Below, in pieces: positions 24,010-35,015 of a DNA stretch of 64,000 nucleotides. How positions within the stretch are numbered: position 1 is the first letter of the stretch; each line of letters begins with the position of its first letter. The translations under genes and the position numbers were made by a program. The DNA lies in assembly GCA_029531795.1 (NCBI GenBank), contig JAPEIS010000001.1, forward strand, positions 5,332,001 to 5,396,000, read 5' to 3'. The DNA is from Sclerotinia nivalis. Its lineage: Eukaryota; Ascomycota; Leotiomycetes; Helotiales; Sclerotiniaceae. Under the pieces are notes generated by a model, which saw only the letters and a program-made list of their open reading frames with translations, was not told where the DNA came from and did no database searches.

Positions 24010-25185
24010 ATGACACGAGTTTCAAACTTTGCTCAGCTCTTTTGTGCGTTTGTTCTTGCGGCTCAAATACATGCTGCTAATGTTCCACCACCATGGCGTC
24101 CTGATCCTGATCTACGGCCCCATATTCGTCCTCCTCCAATTTCAGATCCTGTTCCTACTACATGCTCTACATCAACTGTTAGCATAGAATGTGGAAGTAC
24201 GTATACCGATCTCTCACTTTTCCGTTCACCTTATTTACATATCCTCATCTCATCAACCAAATTTTCAACATCCAACCCCTTCCTTACCTAACAATTTCTA
24301 ACTTTCCTTCCAGATAACGCCTGTCAAAGTGCCTGGGCTACAGCCTTCACATCCTCCAATGCCTACGTGCAATCTTTCTGTTCATCCTTCACCTCCCCAG
24401 GTCGCCAAAATACCAACAGATTCGACAGAAAGGGTCCCGCTACCGCATGCACAAGAGGTCTCAACAACGCCGCCGTCCAATCTTCCATCTCATCAGTCTG
24501 CTCCTGCTATGCAGGCCCAGGAGTACCCACCCAAGCATTCACAACCATCTGTCCCAGCTGTCCACACATCCAAACCCAAACAGTTACAACCTCAATACCT
24601 ACCACCATCATAAGAACCGCCAGTGCAAGTATCAAAACAGTAACCACAATCATAACCCTAATCATCGATCCCCCACCTCCAAGTCGCATCACCACCACCA
24701 CCACCACCACCACGCAAACAATAACCACCACCAATTCCGACCTAATCTCCGCCCCATGCACCACAACAACAAACATCCTAACCACAACCCAAGTAACAGC
24801 CATCTACGACTACTTCACCTGGACAACCACCACCTACCAAGCCGGTCGCTATCCCTGCGCTACTACTATCTGTCCCGCACCAACTCTTTCCACCGCCACA
24901 ACAACCATAACCGTCACCCTAGTAATCGACCCGCTACCCATCGAATATACCGTTACGGAAACAGTAGCGGCGGGAGTATGTACGACGACGTGGGACGATG
25001 ATGGATTTTGGCCTTCACCTTCGCTTTTTACTATGTCGTCGTCGCTTACACCCACGGATGAAACTGCTACGCCGATGCCGACGATTTCGCAGATTGTTAT
25101 TGCAATTGATGAGGGCGGGTTAACTTGGAGGGAGACTAGTACTAGTACTTTGGTAGCACCTAGTTCGAGTGATAGTCCAGTGTAG
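24010..25185 (+). CDS. Thr-rich secreted, probably cell-wall associated protein
   Basis: Two exons, 24010-24196 and 24314-25185, with a 117-nt intron (GTACGT ... CTAAC ... CCAG), give 352 aa. The start is the ATG at 24010, because it is followed directly by a signal peptide (FAQLFCAFVLAAQIHA). The mature N-terminus is Pro-rich (VPPPWRPDPDLRPHIRPPP). A cysteine-containing module follows (ECGNNACQSAWATAF, QSFCSSF, VCSCYAG, TICPSC), then long Thr tracts interrupted by hydrophobic strands, including a run of eight Thr. That composition suits heavy O-mannosylation. No GPI tail is visible because the C-terminus is hydrophilic. I recognise no enzyme domain. The Thr runs come from ACC/ACA repeats and make many false open frames on other strands. 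Confidence 0.75.
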
Positions 25186-26379
25186 CAGAGGGTAAGAGAG
25201 GGGGAAATATTAAAGTAGGTGACTGGCCATGAGTTAGAATGCGATATGCTGAGAAATGGGGGTTTAGTTAGTAGGATGAGGATTGTGTTGATGGAAGAGC
25301 AAACAAACTTGACAGGGCTTTCGAAGCATTAATGATGAGTCGTTGTAAAGTCTTGATCGAAGCCGTTTTGCAAGTTGAGTTTCTTGTGATTTGTCAAGTC
25401 ACTTTTGTATTTTTAATTGATTTCTTCCGTCTTTTCAATTGCAATATCGACTGTGTTTGGAATGTGATGATCCGATCCTTTGGCGAGAAATGTTTTCTCC
25501 AGTATAGATATTGAGGTGTGCACAGATTTTAAAATGTATAAAATCTGTGAGAATTCCTAATAAGTAAAGTAACCGAACTGAATAAAGCACACAAGAGACG
25601 ACACGAATAGGAAACGTGCAATAATTCGAGAAAGATAACTGAAACATGACCACTCAATGGAAATCCACCTTGACAGCTAAAGGAATAGTTAGAGCAGAAT
25701 TGATTTGCAGAGACGAAGCGACATCTCTCTCTCAAAGCTCGTTCTCTTCGTCGTACTTCCATTTTTGGCTTTATAGTGAGACGATCAGGATTGAGATTGC
25801 TCTCATAAGCCCAACTTCTCCTTAATGTAAAGAAAATTCTTTCCTGTATGCAAGTTCGGAAGATATTTGTCATTGTCGACTTGGTGTGAATTAGACAGCA
25901 CTTGATGTGAGTCAAGCGGTGAGTCACAGATGGTGGCACAGGCGTGGAACTGTGTTGATATGACAGCTGTCAGCCAAATTGAATACAAATAAGTTCAATG
26001 CCAACACCTTGTAGCTATCTATTCGATCATTCCCTCGCAGTCAACAGCAATTAAGCTGATGCACCAGGACGCAGCTGAGCAATAATTGGCAAACATGGAT
26101 TGCTCGAGATCTTCCCATCGGTTGAGTTCGTTCAGGCATTGTTTTAAATTCTTTGTATCATCAAATGGTTCAAGGTCCTTCCCATTGTAAAACTCGGACG
26201 ACGAAGATCAAGATACGCCACTTATGCAGTGAAGTGTTCTCGATTGACTTGACATGAGCCTACGAAGTAGACTTAAGAAACAAGACCTGAGATCCCTTGG
26301 CGCCTTGAGCCATCACGATACGAGGTGAGATAACTTGAAATACGGGCTGTTGAAGCTAGAGATGAACTCATCTCAAACA
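25186..26379. other. intergenic between convergent genes, no gene seen
   Basis: 1.2 kb shared 3' flank of the Thr-rich protein gene and the Zn2Cys6 regulator. A minus-strand open frame of about 136 codons (25529-25939) is Arg/Ser-rich, resembles no family and has no clear gene structure, so it is not called. Confidence 0.4.
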
Positions 26380-27573
26380 TTATTTGTGAGAATTTCCTGC
26401 GCTAATCTTATCCATGGGCCACGCTAATAGGCCTTCCCATTCAACGCCCAACACTTGCGACACTTCTTGAATTAACTGGGTCCCCCACCCCTTCGTCCAC
26501 CAGCATTCTCTGACCTCCTCGAGAATGACTGCAAAGTACGCCAGAATCACCAGAGCTATCGGCCGCCGCAAGCTCAGCAACTCAGTATAATCTTGACTGA
26601 CGTCAACGGGCCATTTGAGTACTATCCCATTGTCCCTTTCTTTCGACAGTAGATACTTAAAACACGTTTTCAACCCCTGAATAGCAAGGGCGTATGCTTC
26701 TTTATCTGATCCCGGGTCCGCCGACAGCTGATTACATTCCTCAAGCAATTCTACCGCATCTGCGACATCCTTTGGCAGTATAATGTTGTCGTCCAGCTCT
26801 CTACCGATAAAGAGAGGCGCAATCTCACTTTCTCGGACCCAGTCCCACATTTCTGGTAAGACTAACCGAACGCCTCGCGCAAGAACGAAGATACCAGTGA
26901 TCTCTTCGACGGCCCTCCTTGGCCCTTGATACGGGCTTGACGCGGCGAGGTTGAGAGCGACAAGAATTAGCAGAATTGAACAAGTGAATAGTGAAGAGCT
27001 GTTTTCTGGTGTGATGCTGTGGAGTTTAAACCTATACTCTCGGAGGGCAATGTTGTTGTGTCGGGTTGCCCTGTCGATGTATATAGACGCGTTTTCTGGT
27101 TGTGAGAAAGCTATGTGCAAAGATGCAACGCTAAAGAGGCTATGCATAAGAAACCTTTGCTTCATGGCCACCTTTGGGACTTCGATTCGCCACATTTGGT
27201 GGAGATCTTCTCGATAGGCCAGTGTGGCGTAAGTGACGGTCGAGAAATGGTGCAAGAGTTCCAGATCTTCCCATGACAGGGTCTCTACTTCTGAGAAGGG
27301 AACTTTTGAAGGAAGTATCGTTTCCTCCGGAGATGCTAAGATTCCTGGGCTTTTCTTATCATCCACTGTGGATGGAGTGTTTGAATATGAAAATTCGCAG
27401 CTTTTTTCCTTCTTCACACATCTGCCACACGTTGGACGGCCAAGATCACACTGCGTGTCATTAGTTAGGGGTAGAATATAGGGTATAAGGTGTTGCTTTC
27501 ACACCCTAATATGAGCTGCTTTGCACTGCTTGCAGCCATGCCGCGACTTGACATGAGGACGTCTCGACGGCAT
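26380..27573 (-). CDS. Zn2Cys6 transcription factor (Upc2-like group)
   Basis: Nuclear DNA-binding regulator. Two exons, 27505-27573 and 26380-27450, are split by a 54-nt intron (GTGTGA ... CTAACTAAT ... GCAG) inside the zinc cluster; the joined frame gives 379 aa. The cluster GCKQCKAAHIRCDLGRPTCGRC-V-K-K-E-K-S-C has all six cysteines in C-x2-C-x6-C-x6-C-x2-C-x6-C spacing. The rest matches the Upc2/Ecm22-like group: SWEDLELLHHFSTVTY, HQMWRIEVPKVAM, and RFLMHSLFSVASLHIAFSQ. Without the first exon the protein would lose its DNA-binding domain, so the spliced model is strongly favoured. It ends in a Trp-rich segment (CWWTKGWGTQLI). Its targets are unknown. It lies next to a transposon block on its upstream side. 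Confidence 0.88.
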
Positions 27574-27919
27574 ATGTCAGGCTGGAATCCCGAAAGCCCG
27601 GTTATGGAGTAAGGCCTGCCAGTGCCGATGCGTGATGGTTACGGCGGTCCGCTGGATAAGGAAGTGTCGGTAGGCACGCGTATGGGGAAGGTGAAGCTTC
27701 AATAGTATATCTCGTGATAATTCGTATTGATTTGCCTAAAGAACTAGAACTATGGGAATGTCGAACTATAAAGTACGACCGAGGCACTAGCGTCAACGCT
27801 AGTAAATTCACGTGATGAATATCCCGACAGGAAGTTTGGAAGAGATCTCTACTTTATACGGCTACGTTATCTCATTCTCAGACCCTCTGGTTCGATTTTA
27901 CATTCTGTATTTTAGTATT

Positions 27920-28066
27920 TGTCACGGGTTCATAACCCGTTCCTAGCTAGTCTGCACGGATGCCTCGGGCATCCATCCCCCATATAGTCGGCGCTCTTCC
28001 TAGCACCTTCTTCCCTCCTTCGTAGAATATCATCACATTATAAAGTCACCTATCCCCACCGTGATA
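27920..28066. mobile_element. 147-bp solo LTR with GTATT target duplication
   Basis: The sequence starts TGTCACGGG and ends GTGATA, the same termini as the full-length retrotransposon at 58347-63969 (TGTCAC ... GTGATA). It is flanked on both sides by GTATT (27915-27919 and 28067-28071). The internal sequence differs from the 213-bp LTR, so it comes from a related but distinct family. A lone LTR normally arises by recombination between the two LTRs of an element. Confidence 0.78.
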
Positions 28067-28167
28067 GTATTATATTATGGTAAACGCATGGTTTTTTACT
28101 AATTACTATGTAATTAAAACCGAACTATAATTCGATCAATCAGAACTCGGGGAACGTTAATCTTCTA

Positions 28168-29335
28168 AAGGGTCTGAGAGTATTTGGTTGCATTTTTGAT
28201 GTAGAACTGAATTCGTTTGATGAAAGTACTTCAACCATATACTTCATCCTTTCAATCATGATTTATTAAAAAATGAATTATACTATTCGAAAGCCTTCAA
28301 TTTTTAGTATTTGTTGAATCTACTTGGAATTTCTGAATTGTGTGGTTGATTTAAAATCTCGTTATCTATTTTATTTTTCAAATCTTTTCTATTTACTTCA
28401 ATTATTTCAATATTCGTATACTAATAATGAAAATAGGTTCAATTATATCTCCTGATCAAGTTCAATATATTACAAATCTGCCAATTGCGTCAGTGGCGTT
28501 GAGGTTATGTTATCGATGGAGTGGTTGAGGTGATTGAGTGATATTTTGAATGAAAATGGTGATGGAATAAAGCTTTTCAGAAGTCTGAAAAAGTTATTTC
28601 TAGGGAAGAAGGAGTATTTAGGAATATATAGAATTATACAGGAGGTATTAGGAAATAGTAGGAGTTGAATTTGCAATGGCGGTGTAGTGGTGGAAAGGGT
28701 CATTTTCCCTTCGAGGTGACTGAAATATAGGTCGATTCAATAACTGTAGGGCTATTTTGAGCATCCAACCTTTTCGAATCAATAACCATTTCAATTTGAA
28801 GGATTCGAAACCTCATTCTAGAGTTTTATTCATTATTCTGATCTTCAGAATATATTTTGTTGATTCAAGAGATGAATATTGATGGAATAATAAAGAGTTG
28901 AGGGGTAAGGAAAAGGATATTTATTATTAGAATCAAAGCATTCTATTCTTTCAAATTCAACAACCACAATCCTTTTCGAAAAATCAATTGATATCTTGAA
29001 TATCGCTAGATTGATATGATATTCAAGATATCAATTGATTTTTCGAAAATGGTTGTGGTTATCGAATTTGAAAGGGTAGGATGCCCAATACTATGAAATG
29101 CTACTTTCTCGAAACCCTACTTTTCAATTTCCAACGATGCATACGTCCTTGACTGAATGATACTATAATAATATAATATATACGAAAATCACCAGAAAAT
29201 TCGTCTCTTCATATCAAATCTGCTCCAAAATGATACGATTGTTGAATAAATATTAATGAAATAAATGATGATTGTAAAAAAAGTCGAATAGTTACTTTTT
29301 ACACCAAAGCTACAACCAAATAGTTTCAAGCCCTT
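28168..29335. mobile_element. inner inverted-repeat element, diverged TIRs
   Basis: The left end AAGGGTCTGAGAGTATTTGG and the right end (reverse complement, AAGGGCTTGAAACTATTTGG) match at about three quarters of 37 positions, with a shared core TATTTGGTTG. No target duplication is clear. It may be an older insertion inside the outer element, or an internal sub-terminal repeat of it. Non-coding, AT-rich. Confidence 0.5.
28938..29084. repeat. long near-perfect hairpin, 67-bp arms, 13-nt loop
   Basis: Left arm 28938-29004 and right arm 29018-29084 are reverse complements with only a few mismatches; the core AAAATCAATTGATATCTTGA is exact in both arms. Arms this long make stable cruciforms or double-stranded RNA and are typical of palindromic MITEs. 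Confidence 0.9.
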
Positions 29336-29429
29336 CGGTGATCGTACGGCTTACCCCACATGCCTCTTATTGGTCGGTTTAAAGATTTTATGCATACGTA
29401 ATCACTGAAGGGTCTGAGGATGAGATAAC

Positions 29430-30075
29430 GGCTACGGAGGAGGTCGTAATAGAGATGTAAAAGCATCAACGTCGCACCGCCTTGCTGGTTACATGTGCGC
29501 TCGGATACGTCGGAAAGAGCTGGGAGCTGAGTGTTCATCTACATGAGGAATGGTGTACGAAAGTTCTCGTAGTAACGAGCTTAGCCATACTATATACGGC
29601 ATAGCGTATAATGAATGGTTCATGCGGCAACTACTACCGAATACGCTGCGTACCAGTGCTAAATTAATTCTTCCAGCGGGAGCTAATGTCATATTATGCG
29701 TAATTGGGAATAGTGTACGATGCGACCTGCAAGCGCGTCATAAAACTGCTCTCCTTTTATGTTGATCAGAGGTCGCATAGAGCGCAGTCATTATCATGGC
29801 TTCCAGGAACACCCCTTTGTCAACCATGCTTGACTCTTGCTGGAAGAGACATTGAGTACGTTTTGCGGCGGCTGAGTACGGGATGACAGCTGTCACCCAT
29901 TCAACCCAGTCGAGCCAGTCTCGCCCATTTAAAGTACAAGTAGGAATGATGTCTTGATCGAAGGTTTCAATCTCAATAATTATATCAACTTGGCTTTCAG
30001 TTGTTTCTATTTTTTTAATTGTCTCCTTAATTCTCTCTCGCGCCTCGGAATCTGGTACCCCTTTGAACAACGAAA
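29430..30075. other. intergenic 5' flank of RTA1 gene
   Basis: 650 bp between the transposon-like element and the RTA1 start. The minus-strand frame here (29738-30070) starts at TTG and overlaps the RTA1 leader; it is not supported as a gene. Confidence 0.4.
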
Positions 30076-31076
30076 ATGGCTGAGGACGATTTCAAATACT
30101 ACCACTATGACCCCTCCATAGTAGCAGCGGTCATCTTCATTCTTCTCTTCATAGCGACAACATCTCTTCATTCCTACCAGCTTCTGCGGACTCGCACTTG
30201 GTTTATGATTCCGTTCATTGTGGGAGGATTTTGTGCGTCTCTCCATGAGCTTCCTGTATGTCAGAAACTAACGAAACACTCTCAGTTCAATGGATAGGCT
30301 ATGTTGGCCGCGCAATTTCTCATACGCAGACCCCAAACTGGACATTAGTGCCCTACCTTATCCAAACGCTTCTCCTCCTCGTGGCACCCGCCCTCTTTGC
30401 AGCAAGCATCTACATGGAGTTGAGCCGGATCATCATCTTGGTAAATGGCGAAAGTCACGCTCTGATCAAGAAGAAGTGGCTCACGAAGATATTCGTCATC
30501 GGAGATGTCCTGTCTTTCTTTATTCAGGGAGGAGGTAAGTTACGCCACCTCCAACCAATCCATCTTTAATAAGAATAACTGGCTCATGACGGCATTCTAG
30601 GCGGCGGCATCCAATCCTCGGGTTCCAGCAGTTCCCTCACCACGGGCAAATACGTTATCGTCACCGGGCTCCTCGTGCAGATCCTCTTCTTTGGCTGCTT
30701 TATCGCCGTCGCCATCCATTTCTACCTCGGCATGAAAAAAGTGCCAACCTCTCGCGCTCAGAGCGATACTCCCTGGCGCAAACACCTGATGGCTCTATTC
30801 ATCGCAAGCGCGCTCATCATGGTCCGATCTCTTTTCCGTGTCATAGAATACCTGCAGGGTTTTTCGGGGTACTTGCTCTCGCACGAAGTATACCTGTATT
30901 TTTTTGATGCGGTATTGATGTTCGCCGTTATGGTGCTTTTCAATGTAATACACCCAAGCGAGGTGGTAGCGTTATTAAGAGGAGGAAAGGTCGCGAAGAT
31001 GGGTTGGAAGATGAAGAAGATTGTGGGATATAATGAAGGTGTTGCGTCTGTTGATTCGGGGAGGGGGCTTGCTTAA
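30076..31076 (+). CDS. RTA1-domain membrane protein
   Basis: Seven-helix fungal membrane protein of the RTA1/RSB1-type family, likely in the plasma membrane and involved in lipid or toxic-compound handling. Three exons, 30076-30232, 30286-30534 and 30601-31076, introns 53 and 66 nt, give 293 aa. Family blocks after splicing are GGFFQWIGYVGRAIS, then LVAPALFAASIYMELSRIII and KIFVIGDVLSFFIQGGGGG. The last exon has LLVQILFFGCFIAVAIHFYL, RSLFRVIEYLQGFSGYLLSHE and FNVIHPSEV. The arginine and glutamate in RSLFRVIE and the SHE motif before the last helix are present, so the fold looks complete. There is no signal peptide, unlike the RTA1-type protein at 21 kb. It is convergent with a second RTA1 gene at 31667-32706. 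Confidence 0.9.
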
Positions 31077-31666
31077 CTTTCTCGACCTGTTGCAGGTTTC
31101 CGAGTTGCAGGTACGAAAGGAAAGTCAAAAAAAAAGGGGTTAATTAGACGGATGACCACGGATTTAGATTTGGATCTTCATGAAGGAAATTGATGAATAG
31201 GCAGGCATTCTGTTTAAGTATATTAATAGAACATGCAACCAATTGCAGCAGAACTTTCCACTTCTACTCGGTCACTCCTCACAACGATAAAAACGCACAT
31301 CTTCGTCCCAAAAAATCAAGTTACGGACTCCAAAGTAGCCCGAATTCCGCCCTAAGCCAGCCCAGATAATCGGGATCCATAGTGTCACAATCTCGTCATC
31401 TTAAAAGCACCTTGACTGCATGAAACATTGTAGCCTTATCATCCACAGGAACTATAACTATCAGAAGCGGCTAGAATGCCTCCTCGTTGATCACAAGGTC
31501 CATCTTCATCTCCCTGTGGAAGATAGCTCACAATTCCACACGTTTTCCTGGAGCATATACGGTCTTGCTGCATGGCCCCGCAACCCTATTGACAAAAGTA
31601 TAACAGCGCTAGCCACTGGGACCCTCACTTGCTCGGCATCTCGACGATTCCATATCCTTCTTACAA
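31077..31666. other. intergenic between convergent RTA1 genes
   Basis: 590 bp shared 3' flank; no gene, repeat or structure seen apart from a short A-run near 31128. Confidence 0.4.
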
Positions 31667-32706
31667 TCAAACCGCATTCAATGCAATATAATCCTCATCC
31701 AAACCCTCCTGCTTCACAGCCCCACCCCTTCCAAATACATCCCCAGCATGCACAAAATGAAACAGAGCCTGCACAACCATCATCGGCGCACCATCGAACA
31801 CATACATAACCCACTCATGCGTCATCAAATATCCGTCATGCCCCCCTCCAACTTCAATCATTCTGTAGACACATCGCGCAATAATAATAACTGCTGCCAG
31901 CAACAATAGCATCAACAACTTCCTCCAGCCATGTTTGCTATGTCGTGGGACTGTGTAGAGCTTAGCACTCTTGACCATTCGTCGATCGAAGATTATGGCG
32001 ATGATAAGGAAGAACCCGAAGAAGAGAAGCTGGGCAAAGAGACCGACAAGAAGAATCTTCTTGCCAAGATCGGCGTTTTCTGTTTTCCCCATCAATCCGC
32101 CTCCTGCTCCCTGGACTTGGAATGCGAAGATGTCACCTGCGACGAAGATTTTGGTTACCCTGGTTGGTCGGATGACGGATGCTTTCGGTGCGTTGACGTA
32201 ATGAACGATCCGGCCGTAGATCATGTATATTGTTGCCGCGTAAAGGGAGGGAGGTAGAAGAATGAGGATACTTTGAGCGATGTAGAGTCCGATATTATCG
32301 GGAGTTTTGGCAGACAAGAAACGGCTGACGTAGCCTCCTGTCATCACTGTGATTGTCTGTTAGTTATTGGGGGAACTAGGACTTCCAGAAGTGCGATTGA
32401 TTGATTGATTGAATTAACGTCTACACTGAGTCTAAGACTATCTAAGACGGCTAGAGGCTCTTGCGAACTCCTAACAGGTAACATAATGAAAGTAAGCTGG
32501 CTAGTTGATCTAGATTCCAGAAGTACGATCATATAGAACGACTTACTGAAAGATCCGACGACAAGTGCCATGTAAAACCACGTCTTTTTCCTAATCATGA
32601 CCACAAGATGAACGATAGCACTAACTCCGAAAAGTCCAGCCGCAAGCAGAGTTAAGGTTTCACTTGGAGTGTAAGGGAAAAGATTCTCTTTCTCTGGTTC
32701 CGCCAT
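31667..32706 (-). CDS. RTA1-domain membrane protein (second of convergent pair)
   Basis: Two exons, 32547-32706 and 31667-32346, separated by an unusually long 200-nt intron (GTAAGT ... CTAAC ... CACAG), give 279 aa. The ATG at 32706 starts MAEPEKENLFPYTPSE, matching the usual short N-terminus before helix 1 (LTLLAAGLFGVSAIVHLVV). Other blocks are YVSRFLSAKTPDNIGLYIAQ, LLPPSLYAATIYMIYGRIV, KIFVAGDIFAFQVQGAGGGL, ARCVYRMIEVGGGHDGYLMT and FHFVHAGDVF. The join gives a Phe-Met-Met start to helix 2 where many relatives have Phe-Phe-Glu, a mild oddity. It is related to the neighbour at 30076-31076 but clearly diverged, so the pair is either an old duplication or was brought together. Confidence 0.87.
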
Positions 32707-33781
32707 GACTGTTTTAAGTGCTCTTCGGACGAGAAATGTTGCGTGAAATAGACTCGAAAGTTGATAAACCCTGCAGAAGGACAAGAGATAATGACAGTTT
32801 GGTTACGAATTAAAGTCAAAAGAAAGACGATTGCACTGATGTAGGAACTCCAAGATAGAAGGCAGTGAGTGTTATCTATACCCAGAAGGTACTACCAAAC
32901 GAGCTCGAAGGCATTCTTCTGCTTTTATTTCTGGGGTCTTCCAGAAAATCTATTAATGCCGTATTCTTGATAGGAAGACCGTACTTTCGTATCCAGCAGC
33001 GCTTCCCATGAGATGTTTAAATCACGGAGGAACCCCCCAATTCGGAAAATCCAATCGTTGCCGGAGTCGGTATTGAGTAAAATCCGATTCTCGTTGCAGT
33101 GTTCATCAGAAGCATCAGAGCTATGTCGTCGGTACGAAGTTTCAGAAAATGCGCGCTAGTGAAAAAGGTAAAGTGTACGGGCGCGTATGACCAATCTCTA
33201 GCTCGAGGACCATTTGCCAAGAGAGAGAGTCAAAAGTGCTCCGGACCTTCTCCGGACTTGCTACTATTCATGTGCGCAGCAGACTCAGCTGCTGCCACTC
33301 TCACTCTCCCGGGGGGCTCGTGTGTTAAACATGGCCCGATTGTGCACGTAGTCATGGTTCGGAAGCGTCGGGAGAATGCTTAACTTAGGATTATCTCTAA
33401 ACTCAAGAGGCTTTTCATAGAACGGGGTTTGGCAAGAGTACGTGCCTGCCACGGGTGAGTACAAGGGTCAGCTGGGGATGGCCTGATGGTCGGTCGCGTA
33501 CGTTTTGCGGACCCCTTTCGTTCGGGAAAATGGTTGGGAGGTGCATTTGGATTTTATGAAACGAATTTCCTTCGTTTAATTATTTCAATTCTTGTTACTA
33601 TACTATACATTATGGAGTGTATTCGATAGAGGTTATCACAGGTCTCCATGTATATGCAGGCCAGTCAGTGACTTAGGAGTTCCGGTTCAATTTGAGGGTC
33701 TAAGATCAAATTAAGGTTGATTCTAAAGTCAATTCTAAAACTTTTCTACTTAAACCATCCATCCCAAGCAGTGCTATAAAC
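32707..33781. other. intergenic, no gene seen
   Basis: 1.07 kb holding the promoter of the RTA1 gene and the 3' flank of the SMP-30-like pseudogene. The open frames (33017-33383) are short and unsupported. Confidence 0.4.
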
Positions 33782-34658
33782 TCACAGTAATGTGTCTAGT
33801 TTAGCTTCAAAGACACGACCCTGAACAGCGGTTCCGTTTGCGTTCAAGTGAGCACCAGTAATATAGATGGAATTCAAGTTTGAACAAGAACGTCCTAGAG
33901 CTGCGGAACTTGTCGACGCTAGTAGGGTATCGTTGAGAGCTATGCGGCTTGTCTTCGAGAGAATGTCCACTTCAACAAGCACAAATTCCCCGTACTCCGT
34001 AATCCATGCTGTCAGGCCATCGCGAGACAGTGTGAAGTCGTCCGCCGCTTGCAGGGTGCCATTGAGTATGATGTCCACAGGGCCTTTGGCCACACCGGTT
34101 GAAAGTGAAATTCGTACCTTGGCAAAGATACCCTGGTCTAGACTGGTATAGAACAGCTGGTCTCCCCAGACGTGGATTCCGTTCACGCCGACATTGATAC
34201 CGTCTGATCTCGGCAACATTGTGGGGTCTGAAATAACGACAACTTCTTCTCCCGTGACAACGTTGAGTCGCAAAATATTCCCGGCAGCTGAATCACTGAT
34301 CAGGACATGAGAAGTGTCGTTCTTCGCAAGTTGAGTCATGCCATTGAGTACTTGAGCAGACGGGATCCGGGCTGAGAGTGAGAGATGAGCAGAAGCATAC
34401 ACATTTCCGTTCTTGCTTTCTTCAGGACGCATGTCCAGTCTCCACACTGCATTTGAACCAAGGAGACTCAGGGTCTGCTGCGGCAACAATGAAGACATTC
34501 TCCTCCAGCTCGACGATTCCACAAACTCGCAAGCGGTGACATGACTCTACTACCAAGGACGAACACATTGTCAGTTGACTGCATGACCGATGAAATTTCG
34601 CAATTGGCCTAGCGGGTAGTGATAAGATGAGGATTAGGGTACAGAGGTTATATTGCAA
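33782..34658 (-). pseudogene. degraded SMP-30/gluconolactonase-like six-bladed propeller gene
   Basis: The C-terminal 240 codons (33782-34500) read cleanly as a beta-propeller protein of the fungal SMP-30/NHL-like group: GSNAVWRLDM, NGMTQLAKNDTSHVLISDS, GVNGIHVWGDQLFYTSL, and GRSCSNLNSIYITGA. Upstream, the matching sequence jumps frame: VCGIVELEENVFIVAA lies in another frame from GSNAVW, with the shift near 34465-34475. Further 5' only fragments (RPIAKFHR near 34600; STDNVFVLGSRVMSP in a third frame) are left, and the conserved Trp-x-Glu-Asn-(Leu/Ile)-Ala block is missing. No GT-AG intron of sensible size repairs these breaks. I read it as a pseudogene with frameshifts and an N-terminal deletion. 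Confidence 0.75.
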
Positions 34659-35015
34659 GACCTACAAAACAGTATAATCCAGCAGATGGCTGGCCAACTA
34701 GTCTGCATTTGTTCATGCGAAGGACCTGCAAAAATACGGTAGCAAAGCTAAGAGCGTATATATCTTTTACAGATGGGTCAAGGCGGATGGGGGTAACAGC
34801 TAGCCTCCTGTTTTATAAGCTTGAGATACCCGCTCAAATAGCTTAATATTGGTACACTGCGCATTTACGGCAAAACGCATTCTGAAGCATGTATAACGTT
34901 ATTAGAGCTGCTGCTTAACTCAGAGATATTCAACTTGGGCTAAATAAGAGATGCATCAGCTCCATGGCCGTCTAGACATATTGAACGCTCTTCTATCTTC
35001 ACGGTCTGTCCATCT
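34659..35015. other. short intergenic, no gene seen
   Basis: About 360 bp between two minus-strand pseudogenes. It may include lost 5' exon sequence of the SMP-30-like gene, but no residual similarity is readable. Confidence 0.35.

Larger units (their letters stand above)
27866..29429. mobile_element. 1.56-kb DNA transposon-like element with 21-bp TIRs, non-autonomous
   Basis: The left end GTTATCTCATTCTCAGACCC (27866 on) and the right end (reverse complement, from 29429) match at 20 of 21 positions. They are flanked by the direct repeat GGCTAC (27860-27865 and 29430-29435), which fits a 6-bp target duplication. The interior is AT-rich and has no transposase-like frame, so the element is non-autonomous or degraded. 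Nested inside are a solo LTR (27920-28066), a second, more diverged inverted-repeat element (28168-29335) and a 67-bp-arm hairpin (28938-29084). I cannot assign a superfamily; a 6-bp target duplication is not typical of the commonest fungal superfamilies. It lies between the Zn2Cys6 gene and an RTA1 gene and may have separated a former neighbourhood. Confidence 0.75.

Noticed and set aside
24447..25055. Long His/Asn-rich and Val-rich frames overlapping the Thr-rich gene
   Set aside because: They are shadows of the ACC/ACA repeats in other frames; the spliced frame with signal peptide explains the region.
25529..25939. 136-codon minus-strand frame in the gap between convergent genes
   Set aside because: Low-complexity Arg/Ser content, no motif, no convincing exon partner.
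27880..27900. GGTTCGATT motif as a tRNA T-loop
   Set aside because: No acceptor stem, D-arm or anticodon arm around it; the motif lies within the left end of a transposon-like element.
29738..30070. Minus-strand 110-codon frame next to the RTA1 start
   Set aside because: It begins at TTG, overlaps the RTA1 promoter and leader, and resembles nothing.
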